Below, one piece after another: positions 1-10,767 of a stretch of DNA of 22,340 bases. Below the pieces are notes generated by a model. The model was not told the DNA's origin and searched no databases. It saw only the letters and a program-made list of their open reading frames with translations. A program made the translations under genes and the position numbers. The stretch lies in assembly GCA_027604685.1 (NCBI GenBank), contig JADHYX010000231.1:1-22340 (forward strand). The letters run 5' to 3'. Source of the DNA: Lobulomyces angularis (Eukaryota > Chytridiomycota > Chytridiomycetes > Lobulomycetales > Lobulomycetaceae). Position 1 is the stretch's first letter, and every line of letters starts with the position of its first letter.

Positions 1-222
1 TTTAATTTAACCTAACAGTTTTTTTATTTTTTTTTTTTTTAAAAAAATAAAATTTAATTTTAAAAAAAAATGAAAAATTTGTTAATTTAAAAAAAAATTT
101 CTCTTTTTTTTTTTGATATATGTTTTTTTTTAAATTTAATTTTTCCTGAGTAAGAAAAAAAAGAAAAAAATGTAATAATTCTACACAAAAAAAAAAAAAA
201 AAAAAATCTACCAGTTTTTTTT
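1..222. other. A/T homopolymer spacer after GluRS
   Basis: Almost pure A and T runs downstream (on the minus strand) of the GluRS stop codon. No reading frame, RNA gene or defined processing signal is visible. It presumably holds the 3' untranslated region of the GluRS transcript. Confidence 0.6.
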
Positions 223-3200
223 TTATTTAATAATTGCATCTTTTAAAGATTTTGTTTTAATTACTCCTTTTTTGGTTCTGAATGGTATATCTTTCCAATA
301 AGCAACTAAATCTTGACCAGTCTTAAAATCAACCTGAACTGTTTCAAAAATCTTTTTTTTTGGATTTAATTGAGCTTCTGGTTCACCTATTATTTTAACT
401 GTAAACAAAAAAAAATTACAACTTAAGAAAGAAATACCTTCATGTCCCTCAAAGTAAACTTTATCACCTGGTTGTGAACCGTTAGGTGGTATCAGAAATT
501 CTACTTTTGTGTGGTCATCACTAGACGAACACATCACCATCCCGTAGGACTTGATTCCCCTATTAAAAAAAAAAATAAAAAATAAAAAATATTAAATTGA
601 TGTCTTGGTTAAATTTAGCTTTTTCATTACCTCATTGCTACAGGTTTCAAGTTTTTTAAAACAATAACGAGCTTATCCTTCATCTCTTTTTCACTCATAT
701 ATTTCACTAAACCAGAAAGAATTTCTCTTGGCTTTTCCTCACCAACATCAATTTGTTCCACATATAATGAATCAGCATCTAAAATATAAATGAAAAAAAA
801 TAAAAGATTAGAATATTACCTGGGTGTTTCTTAACATCCACTATTTTTCCAACTACCAAATCCAGTTTTGATATAACAGAACCTTCCTTGGCTACTACAG
901 CCTCAGGTTTAGCATTTTTCGATTTTTTTTTTCCTTCTCCTCCTTCACTTGATTCAACTACTGCTGTTTCCTTAACTGAAGGTTTTGAAGGCTTAGATGT
1001 ATCTGTTTCTTTAGATGTATCTGTTTCTACCTTTCCAACCTACAAAAAAAATATTTTGTAAAATTTAAATAAATTTTAATTAACCTTATGCAAAACTAAA
1101 GAAGAATCCATTAAAGGATCTTTTTTATACATGGAAGAAATTTTACTTTGATCAAAACTTCAATGATAAAAACATAACAAAAAAAAAAAAATTAATTTTT
1201 GTCAACTTCCTTTACAACTTACGGAGGAATATGTCCGAGAAGGTTATTTACACGATACATCCCTATTGAGTGCACAAAATCATCAGTGTCCACAATAGAA
1301 TTTTTGCCTCCTTTAGAGTTAGTACTTGGTGTTTTAGAGTTACTACTTGAAACTTCCTTTTTACTTTGTGTGGCTGTTTTAGTGTCAGGAGCAACTATTG
1401 TGTCAACAACTTCTGCAGCTTTGCTCATCATGTTAGACTCTTTTCCATCAGGAATACAAATTAACTTCATTCCTGCATCTGGCTTGCTATGATCGTAGGC
1501 TTCATCAACAATATAATATCCTTTTCTTTCTAATTGGATGATTGTACCAACTTTCAAAGATTTCAAATTTGCATCTCCAAAAGCTTCAACCACAAATTCA
1601 GTTTCTTTGGTTATAAAATCTTTTAGTTCATCTCCTTCTTCTAATTTTTTCTTAGTAATCAAGTAATCATAGTCATGTAATCGTAACTTGACCAAATCGT
1701 GATCATCTTTTTTGTTCGGAGATCTCCTACTTAGCCAGGTAATTTTTTTTTTAGTTTTTTTAAAATCTCCATCCAAATTTAATTCCATGTGAATTAATCC
1801 AATAAATGAATCATTTAGCCACTCTATTTTTCGAACAATGGCATTTCCCCAATCCATTAGTGTGACCTAAATATAACTGAAATTTATTTACAATTATAAT
1901 ACTTGATACCTCTTCATCCACTTCTAAAGTTACAGCATCATCCCATTCCAAGTATAGTTCACTAGAATAGGTTGTTTGTTTTTCCCCAACATCAGGATTT
2001 TTCTTATGTAAAGGTTTAGTTTCAGTGTACGGTGCTAAATCCGTAGTTAACTTAACCTTAACACTAAGAATTTTTTATTTTTTTATTTTTTTGGTTTAAA
2101 AATCAAAATAAAAAAAAAATACATTTTTTCACGATTAATTGCACAGTATCTTCCAGAAATTGGATCTATCACTTTTTTATTTAATGCCCAAATTTTTTCC
2201 CATCCCATCATTAAATCCTTTTGTGAGGCACCTTGCATCAGCTTAGTAAAATTTTTTATTAATGAATTATTAATGTGCATTATCAATACCATATAATTTC
2301 GTAGCGCGTCAACAGTCATACCCCTTCTTAAAATACCTCGAATAGTTGGAAATCGAGGGTCATCCCAGCCTAATTTTTTTTTTTTTTCATTAAAAAATCA
2401 TCGGAAAGTTATGAACCTGAAACAAGTTTTTGATCTACAAACCAAGTTAATTTACGTTTTGACAATAAAGTATACACAAAGTTGATTCTACTGAAATCCC
2501 ATACATTTACATAACGAAGATTTAAGGCTCTCAGAAACCAGTCATACTGAACATTCCTATCCTAAAATTAACGAAACGGTAAAAAAAAAAAAATACTACT
2601 AAATCATGTTACCCTATATTCGTTTGTTCTCAATGCATGAGTAACTCCTTCTATCGAATCAATAACTGGACATACAAAGTCATAGGTAGGGTACATTTTC
2701 CATTTAGTACCGGTTCTTATGTGAGGAACTTCTACATTGCAGCGATATATAACAGGATCACATAGTGTTTTATTTTTAGCTTGCATGTCAATCCTAGCCC
2801 TTAAACAAGACCTCAAACCCTAATGGAAAAAAAAAAAATTTTTAATCTAAAAGTATTCAATAAAGGTACTCTTTCGGTGCCATCCTTCATTTCTTGAAAC
2901 CTCTTTAGAGTTTCTTCAACCGACATATCTCGATTTTTTGAATTTATACCAGCCATTCGTTCATCTCTCATCTAAAACATATAAAAAAAAAAAAATTCAA
3001 AAAATACAATTTGTTGCTCAGTATCATCAACAAAAGCTTTTCCTGCTTTTATTAATTGCAGTGCCAATTCGTAAACTTTGTCAAAATGATCTGAAGAATG
3101 TGATAATTTATGCCATTGTATATTCATTCTTGTTAAATCACACTGAATTGCCTCTTGAAATTCTAACTTCTCTTTAGTTGGGTTGGTGTCGTCAAACCTT

Positions 3201-4064
3201 AATAAAAGTTTTCCTCCATAATGTTTTGCAAAATAATCATTTAATAAAGCTATCAAAAAAATTAAAGGTTACAATCAATTGCAATTATATAAAATAACAA
3301 CCTGCTTTGATGTGTCCAATATGAAGATAGCCAGATGGTTCAGGAGGAAACCTAGTAACAACTTCTCCATATTTGGCATCCTTCAAACCAATATCAAAGG
3401 ATCCTTGATCAGCAATAGGAGCATCACCCGCTTTTTTACCTTTCTTTCCAGGTTTAGGTTCTTCAACTATCTTTTGAACAAAATCCAGGGAAGAAACAAA
3501 ATCATACCACCTTCGAAGGTGAGTGCCTACTTCTTTGTTTCCATTTACAAGTTTTTGAAATCCTGAACATCCTTTCAAAGCTCCCCAAACAGCAAAGTCG
3601 GCAATAGTGAGACTGTACCCTACAATGTAAGATCTGAAACAGTTAGATGCTCATAGTTAATTAACTTGATTAAAACCTCAATGTCAAATGATTATCAAGT
3701 GTTTTCATTGCTTGAACAATTGGTTTAAAATCTGTAGATGATAAAACATCAGCAGTGTAATCCAACCTAAATTTAGTTAAATGACTTGAAAAATATATTT
3801 TTTATACTACCAATAATCTACTTGCGAAGCCTTAATTGGATCACCATAAAGTTGCTGTTTTGAATATGATCTAGCCAAAAATTTAGTTACACTAAGAGAA
3901 CCCTTTATTTGAGGAAATGCTTCAATAAAAGTTTCAGGTTGATTTAAATCTGACTTGAATTCAACAGTTATCTTATTATGTAAAATTAAATAATGTGCAG
4001 TTGCCAAAGCACTGTAGTTATTTCCCTTTCCAATTATAAGTTTTACCAATTCTAATTGTGACAT
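223..4064 (-). CDS. GUS1: Cytosolic glutamyl-tRNA synthetase fused to a C-terminal EMAPII/Arc1-type tRNA-binding domain
   Basis: Class I synthetase that charges tRNA-Glu with glutamate in the cytosol. Exons on the minus strand: 4064-3811, 3766-3677, 3633-3302, 3249-3008, 2971-2870, 2819-2613, 2561-2417, 2369-2123, 2063-1910, 1866-1223, 1157-1085, 1039-820, 778-631, 559-438 and 398-223. They sum to 3,156 nt, or 1,051 residues. Residues 1 to about 175 are GST-like, with [17 protein letters not shown] in its C-terminal half. The catalytic core has [14 protein letters not shown] (HIGH at 219-222), [30 protein letters not shown] and LSKRKLTWF (442-446, the KMSKS equivalent). The anticodon-binding region ends near IPDGK (733). 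A low-complexity linker (about 740-887) leads to an OB-fold tRNA-binding domain, with [28 protein letters not shown] and LNPKKKIFE. Yeast keeps this domain in a separate protein, Arc1p, and animals in AIMP1/EMAPII or TyrRS. The fusion spans spliceable introns in one frame, so I read it as a single protein. Confidence 0.93.
1067..1240 (-). other. Linker segment with two MY motifs 21 residues apart (possible LysRS-docking element)
   Basis: Within the GluRS linker, residues 794-797 read MYRV and residues 815-818 read MYKK. The first pair lies at the end of exon 10 and the second in the short exon 11 (1157-1085). From memory, human AIMP2 starts with two MY-containing motifs (MYQV and MYRL) also 21 residues apart, and this region binds LysRS. 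The local context [10 protein letters not shown] also resembles the second AIMP2 motif. The resemblance is short, so the functional reading is inference. Confidence 0.35.
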
Positions 4065-4952
4065 TTTTTTTTTTTTTTATTTTTATTTTTTTTTTTGTTT
4101 AATAATGAGTTTTAAAAAGTTAGTCATCTTCAAAGCAAAGTACTGAGCAGTTGTTTACAAAGATTAACAGTTGCTTTCAGATATTATTTGTGAAAAAGTT
4201 GATTTAAAGATATTACAGTCTATAAATGACGTGGTATCAATATTACGAAGTGACATTTGTGGTAAAAAAAGGAAGAACTTTAAAAATGTCTAATGAAAAG
4301 TAGAAATCTTACTCCAATAAAAGAATATAATTTTAACATGGTTCTTCCTTGATGCCACTAAAGGAAACCTTTTTTTGCTTGTTGTAAAGTAAAGTGCTTG
4401 AAACAACCAACAGCTAATTGCAATATGAATCTTATATACTTAGCGGTAAATATATTACCTTATTGTATGGTAGCAATGGATAAGTTACTAGATATGCTCA
4501 ATAGTAAAGTTTACTCATTTGGAATAATCATAACACTTAAAGGTGAATATATTATAATATATAAAGTAGGTAGTGTTGTTATATTCTTTTTTTTAAACTG
4601 TGATAATCTGTTGATATGATTATATTTAAAAAACATCTGAAAAAAACTCTGTTAAAAATATAGTCACCAAAAATGCTTTAAATTCAAGGGGAAAAGACAC
4701 AAAGATTAAATTTCAGGTCAGATCAACTTTCAACCCAAAATTAAAATTTTTGTTGAAAAACCTGTTAAAATGAGGAATTTCATTTTTTTTCTTTTAATAT
4801 TTATATCTCCATAATTGCTGTGGATTTTTACTTGGTTTTTATAAAAAAATACCACGATCCTTCAATTTCAATTTCCGATTTCGTGGTGTCCTGATTAAAC
4901 CTTTTCTCAAACTCTAACTCTTGCAATATAATACCTCTTTCTTCTTTCAAGT
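4065..4952. promoter_or_regulatory. Divergent intergenic region between GluRS and the CH-kinase
   Basis: This 888-bp spacer separates two divergently transcribed genes, so it should hold both promoters. An A tract abuts the GluRS start on the sense strand (T run at 4065-4096 on the plus strand). The rest is of more mixed composition than other spacers. I found no convincing TATA element, tRNA-like B box or conserved domain. The open frame at 4398-4619 has no recognisable sequence. Confidence 0.45.
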
Positions 4953-7612
4953 ATGGATAGTAATTCAAAAATCCAAGTAAGTAACTTTATTTAAAAAATT
5001 TTTATTAATTGATTTTTATTATCTTTAGTGCAAAGGCCATGAACAACATGAACAAACTGTCATTGATTTTTTTAACTCTAAGCTAAACTTACTTAAAGAA
5101 AATGAAAAATTAAATCACTCAAATCTATTTGACAATTTGAAAAGTGGTGTTCTACTTTGCAGGTAAAAACAAAACCAAAGTGTTTTTTCTTTACAAATTA
5201 ACTGTTTTTTTTCTTTAAATATAACTATGCAGGTTAATAAATCTTTTTAAGCCAGATGCCATAGTTATTAACTACTCTGAAAATCCGTTTAAACAAGTAC
5301 AATTTTTATATTTTGATGAAAACTTTTCTAAACTGTCTTTCTTTAGAGAGAAAACATTTCGAATTTTCTTAAACACTCCAGGATTCTTTTTTCTAATCTA
5401 TCCAATGAAACCTTTGAAACAGAAGACTTATTTGAAAAAAAAAATTTAAACCAAGTAAGAAAATTGAAAAAATTTTTTTTTTTTTTGATTTACCGTTATG
5501 TTTAACATTAGGTAATCAATACACTATTATTTATATCTAAATATGAAATACCGACCTCTTCTTTAAAATCTCCAGCGTTGGATTTAAAAAAAGGTTTTCT
5601 CCAAGAGAAGGAAAAAATTCTCACATACATGAAAAGCAAAGAAAAGTTAACTTTAGTGAATGAAATGACAGATGAAGTGCTAGCGCAATACGTATAAGAT
5701 ATCTTTTTTTTTTTGAACAAAGTACTAAGGTTAAATTAAAATTTAGTTGATGGGGCCTGTAATTGGAAGAGGAAATTTCGGAACAGTATACAAAGCAATT
5801 GATATAAAAAGAGGAAATCTAGTTGCTATAAAAAGGATACCACTTATAAACCATAATGAGTCAGTAGTCCAAGATTTGAGGGTGAGTTTAAATTTTGCAA
5901 CTAACTAAACGACTATTTAAATAGAAAGAAGTTGAGTTACTAAAAAATCTTAAGCAAAAACATATAATTGATTACTACGGATATAATTTAACAGCAAATA
6001 ACTTTGATATTATACTCGAATATATGGAAAATGGCTCATTGCTGCATTTAATGAAAAATTTCTTCTCAAAAAATTTTTTTAGTGAAAGTTTAGTGCTGAT
6101 GTATGTAAAGCAGATATTAATTGGCTTAGAATATTTGCATTTTAAAAAAGTAGTTCATTGTGATTTAAAGGTAATTTGGAATCTTTATCGTATTCTAATA
6201 AGCTTTGTTTCAGGCAGCCAATATTTTAACAACCAAAACCGGTACAATAAAATTAACCGATTTTGGTGTATCAAAGCAGTTGAGTATGATTGATAAAGAA
6301 TCTCTTTCTAACGTTGGTAATAATTATAATAAGATATAAATATTAAATTATGATGTTTAGCTGGAACACCAAACTGGATGGCGCCAGAAATTATTCAGTT
6401 GGAAAAGATCACAACAAAAAGTGACATTTGGAGTTTAGGTGCAGTGATAATTGAATTATTGACTGGCTTACCGTAAGTTTAACATTTCCAAAAGAATGAA
6501 AAAAATTTAGTTTTTTTTAGTCCATTTGGTACTTTCAACCCGCTTACCTCCATGTTTAAAATTGTTAAAGAAGATATACCATTACCTAGTGCAATCTCAG
6601 AAGAACTTGCCGATTTTTTAAAATTATGTTTTCAAAAAAATCCAAATGACAGACCAACTGCAACTCAACTTTTAAATCATAAATGGATAAAAAAGGATTG
6701 TGAAAATGTAAAGAGCTAAATATTGCAAAAACAATATTAAATTTTATTTTATTTTTTTACTTGAAGACATCACTTTGTACATTGGAAACTGAAGAGTTAG
6801 AACTGGAGGAATCTGATGAAGAGTTATGTCTTTCTAGTTTAAATTCACACGCTTCATACTTTGGAGAAAATCGAGAATTTATATCACCTTACACAAATAG
6901 ACGAGCTAATTGTCGGAAAAGGTCAATTTCACAACCAAGAAATTCAATTTCTTCATCATCTACTTCTTCGCTGACTGTTCAAAGAGAAAGATATAAAAGT
7001 TTTGATTTACCAAGAGTCTCTGAAGAAGCAGTAAAGATTTATGAGGGAAAAGCAAGCTTCGATTCTGCAATCGGGACGCTGGGTAGAGATAGTACCATTT
7101 ATGTAAATAACGATGAATGTAATTCCGAGGAAGAAGAGAGATTGCTAAATTTATACAATAAATTTAAATTAAAAAAAGTACCTCAAAAGAAAAAGAAAGA
7201 CTTTTTTTTTGTAGAAGCATTTTCTAAGAAATCGGCTGATGAACATAATTTACCAAAAAGTATTAAAGATAAAGAAATTCCTTTAAATGAAGTCAAGTTT
7301 AACAAAAGAGCATTCCAAAAGGGTAGCAGTAAAAGTAACGGAAATAATTTAACTAAAAGTAAAAGAGATTTATTTAAGTCCACATCTGAACCAACTTTGC
7401 ATCAATTTTCTGAAAACGTTAATAATCATGGCGTAGAAGAAAGAGCAGGAGATAACGATACGATTAATCGAGGCAGAAAAAATAGATACAGCAAACTTTG
7501 GAGAGACGAAGGAAAAAAGACGGAACCTTCTATTGAAGATAAACATCTTAAATCTGTTGAAAAAGGAAAAAAGGTGAAGAATAGACATTCTCAAGATTGT
7601 ATTATTTCATAA
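4953..7612 (+). CDS. Calponin-homology domain plus Cdc7/SepH-like serine/threonine kinase fusion protein
   Basis: Exons: 4953-4976, 5029-5162, 5233-5296, 5347-5454, 5512-5691, 5747-5881, 5925-6170, 6214-6316, 6361-6472, 6521-6707 and 6767-7612. They sum to 2,139 nt, or 712 residues. Residues about 14-125 are a calponin-type CH domain: [20 protein letters not shown], then [14 protein letters not shown], then [15 protein letters not shown]. Kinase motifs are GRGNFGTVY (177-185), AIK (K199), HCDLKAANI (293-301), TDFG (312-315) and GTPNWMAPE (333-341). K199, D295, N300 and D313 are intact, so it should be catalytically active. The HRD arginine is cysteine. [18 protein letters not shown] and [11 protein letters not shown] resemble Cdc7 (fission yeast), SepH and MAP3K-epsilon kinases of septation/exit signalling. 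Those normally have the kinase at the N-terminus and no CH domain. Residues 432-712 are a Ser/Lys/Glu-rich disordered tail. Binding to actin or a septation structure through the CH domain is inference. Confidence 0.92.
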
Positions 7613-8187
7613 AAATAAATTACAATTGCATAATTTTTTTTGTTTCTATTGATTTATAATTATACCTTGCCTTTTATAGTAAGAAAAATATATATTGTAA
7701 TTAATATAGTAGTATATACGTACTTAATTAAGAAAGTAATTTCAATTCTTTTTTCATTGTTTCTTTTCTTGATAGTATTTAAGCTGCAATAAAAATTAAA
7801 AAATTTTCAACTGTCATTTCATTAATTTAAAATCCTTAATCATTATTTTCAATATATTTCAAAATAGTATAACATCAATTTAATCTTATCAAGTTTAATT
7901 ACCATACACAATCATATAACTTCTTTTTTTTTTTGTAATTTTTTTTTTTTTGAAAAAAAAATTTTATTTTTTTCTTACCAATCAATACACTTTTTTTTGT
8001 TCTCGAAAAAATAAAATAAAAAATTTTATAAAAAAAAAAAAATAAAATAAAATAGTAATTTAAAATTTAAGATAATTTTTTTTAAAAAAACTATTTTTTT
8101 TTTTTCTTTTTTTTTTTTTCTTAAAAAAAAAAAAAAATATTTATTACAAAGGAAAAAATTAAAGAAATTAAGTTTAGTTTTCTATTG
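7613..8187. other. A/T-rich spacer between the CH-kinase and ZFAND4-like genes
   Basis: About 575 bp without coding potential. From about 7920 it is dominated by T runs and mixed A/T runs, turning to A-rich just before the ATG at 8188. This T-to-A switch recurs before other genes here and probably marks the promoter and 5' leader of the next gene. No specific factor site can be assigned. Confidence 0.5.
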
Positions 8188-10370
8188 ATGGCTGAACCTT
8201 CAAATAATATTCCTAATAATGTTCCAAGGCCACCATCAACTCCGTTAAAGGGGCCATTGACAAATGCCACCAGAACGATTATTACAAGACAAAAATCGGA
8301 AGCGGTGGAAGCAATTTTACAGAATGGAAATTTAACAAATAACTCATTTAAAGAAGGAAAACGAAAAATTTCTAGTCAAAAACTGGAGTTGGATACAAAT
8401 TTGATAACAAATAGCGTCACTGAGAGTCAAAAAGACAATCGAAAGATTGACTTTAAAACAGATTTGAGTAGTAAAGTTATCCTTGAAGAAAATAACTTTT
8501 TAAGTAAAAAGAGTGTCTCTACATTAATTGAAAAAAAAACCTTAAAAGCAAGTAGTAAATCCTCATCATCTAGCTCATTTAACAATTTGATACTAAACAA
8601 TGAAAAAAATAAAAAAAAAATTTTGTTGCAACAAAATAAAATAAAAGAACAAAAAAAAAACAACAAAGTAGAAAAAGAAAAAAAATTTGGCCAAGTAACG
8701 GTTAAAACTATTTTAGGAACAAATTTTCAGATAAAAGTTGACTTCTTTAACATTAAATTTACTGTGCAGGATTTGAAACTTTTGATAAGCGAACAAGAGG
8801 ACTTGGCTGTAGAATCAATAATTTTGGTGTTTGGCGAAAAAGTTTTAAAAGATGATAAAGAAACTCTATATAATTTAAAAATTCAAGACGGCTCCACATT
8901 AAAACTCGTTATACAGATGGCTGGAGGTATAAAAAATACAATATTGTTCCGATTTATTTTATTGTTTTTTTATTTTTTAATTTAGGCCCAGGACCACCAA
9001 CCAGGATTAAAAACCCAATTAAAGAAGACGATTCAATAGTTCTTTTACTCTGTAAACAAAATGAAGAACTGTATATGTTAGAACTACACATGAAAAACGC
9101 AAAACAGAGGCGAGCCGCTGCATCCCAATTTTTTAAATTAGCGAGTCTCCGACCATCCTCCTCTACTTGTCAACTACTTTCAGAAATTTCTGGTTTAACA
9201 AAAGAGGAATTGTGTGGAAATAAGAGCTTCGAAGATTTTGAAGACAGTGAAGATAATTTCGACGCAGAGGAGGTTGAAGAGGACTATGATTTTGAGGACG
9301 ATAGTCATTCTAATAACAACTTTGATACCTTTGGAACAAAAAAAAGTAGACCTAAATCAACACAAAGTTCCATATCCACAGGAACTTTTTTATCCATGAT
9401 TGGGGCATCATCAATTAGTGCATTTAATTCCAGGCCTGGATCTGCAGAGAGCATCACTGAGGAGGAGTTATTCAAGGACTTTTACAATTCGGGTAGTTTA
9501 TTTTTAAGATCAGCGCCAATGTCGGCAAAATCAGCAAGAGCTGACTTGGCTTGTGATTGTAGTAAAAAAAATTATAAAAGTGCACCTAATACCGGCTTTG
9601 AAAAGAAAAAACTTAAATTAAGACCAGCGACAGCCATTTGTCTCATGCGATTACCCGATCTTGACACAATGCCATTTGTCATTATACCATCAAAAAACAG
9701 AATTACAAAAAGCAACGAATCATTAATCCAAAGTAATACAAGGCCAACATCTTCAAAAACAAATGTGGATGTGGAAGATTCTTGGCATAAAAAGGATATT
9801 ACTTTCCAATCAAAAGATACCAATAATAAAACCTCAAAAAATGAAAACTTTTTACCAAAAATTTTGTCAAATAATAACTCCCTTTCTAATAGTACCATTT
9901 CATCCACGGAAGACGAAAACAAAAGGGATAATGATACACAATATAAAATGAAAGGCAACCAAGACAGTAGTGAGAACTTTACTACTTCTAACAACCCAAT
10001 ATCCACTAGAAAAATCAAGTCATCTTCTTCAAACATGTCTTGTACCTCGAAAAAATCATCAAACACCAGAATCTCCTTTATAAAAACACCATTAAAAAAA
10101 TTGAAAAGGTTACAAACGGCAGTAATAAAAAACAATAACAGTAACAAAAAACCTGAAGAAAAAAGTAATATAATAAAGTTAAAATGCGAACACTGCAAAA
10201 AAAAATTGGGTCTAGCAAATAACTTCAAGTGTAAATGTGGAAAAAGTTTTTGCGCACTTCACAGATACTCTGACCGTCACGACTGCGCATATGACTATAA
10301 AGCAGCCAGTAAGTCAGCTTTGATAAAAGACAATCCTTTAATTATCAGTGAAAAAGTTTTGAAACTATAA
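8188..10370 (+). CDS. ZFAND4: ZFAND4-like protein: ubiquitin-like domain and C-terminal AN1 zinc finger
   Basis: Two exons, 8188-8926 and 8986-10370, encode 707 residues. Residues about 170-247 form a ubiquitin-like domain starting VTVKTILGTNF and ending LVIQMAGG, where the intron falls. The sequence continues GPGPPTRI, as the post-ubiquitin segment of animal ZFAND4 (ANUBL1) does, so the diglycine is internal and not a processing site. The C-terminus is a complete AN1 finger: C647-x2-C650-x11-C662-x1-C664-x4-C669-x2-H672-x5-H678-x1-C680. Between them lie about 400 mostly disordered residues with an acidic patch (roughly residues 325-350) and Ser/Asn/Lys-rich stretches. AN1 proteins bind ubiquitin, proteasome or p97/Cdc48 partners. 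The specific role of ZFAND4 is poorly known and none is asserted. The start is the first ATG after an A-rich leader; a TTG just upstream is not needed. Confidence 0.88.
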
Positions 10371-10767
10371 TTCACCATTTTGTTTTTTTTTCTATTTGTA
10401 AAAACATATTTAAATAATAAAAATCATATTTTTATATAGTATTAAAATTTATATATTATAAAACTCCTCGTAATATTTTTTCTTTTTTTGGAATTGTTAG
10501 CCTCATAAATCGTCAATATCTTAAATCTTTGTGAAAATAATTTTTAAGAATTTATATCATTATTTTTCCTTTTTAAAAATAGTTTTAGAAAACAATCTTG
10601 GTTTCTTTTTTTTTTACTTATTTTTTTTTTTTGTCAATAAAAGAAAAATCGGAGTTTTGAAATTAAAATAAAAAAAAAAATCTTTCGCGTTGAAAAAAAA
10701 AATAAAAAAAAAAAAGAAAAAGGTTTCTTTTAAAATAAAAAATTAAAAAAAAAATAAAAAAAATAAG
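10371..10767. other. A/T-rich spacer between the ZFAND4-like and anillin-like genes
   Basis: 397 bp with no gene. T runs around 10606-10632 are followed by long A runs (10665-10767) that lead directly into the ATG at 10768. This repeats the T-then-A pattern seen before 8188. It presumably contains the 3' end of the first transcript and the promoter of the second. Confidence 0.5.

Noticed and set aside
4398..4619. A 73-codon plus-strand frame in the GluRS/CH-kinase spacer
   Set aside because: No recognisable domain, an unremarkable hydrophobic composition typical of A/T-rich DNA, and no splice-consistent extension.
9572..10228. A 218-codon open frame on the minus strand
   Set aside because: It lies antisense to the conserved AN1 finger and low-complexity part of the ZFAND4-like exon. 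Its Phe/Leu-rich product is the mirror of Lys/Asn/Glu codons.
10416..10421. AATAAA after the ZFAND4-like stop as a polyadenylation signal
   Set aside because: AATAAA-like words are everywhere in this A/T-rich sequence, so position alone does not support a specific call.
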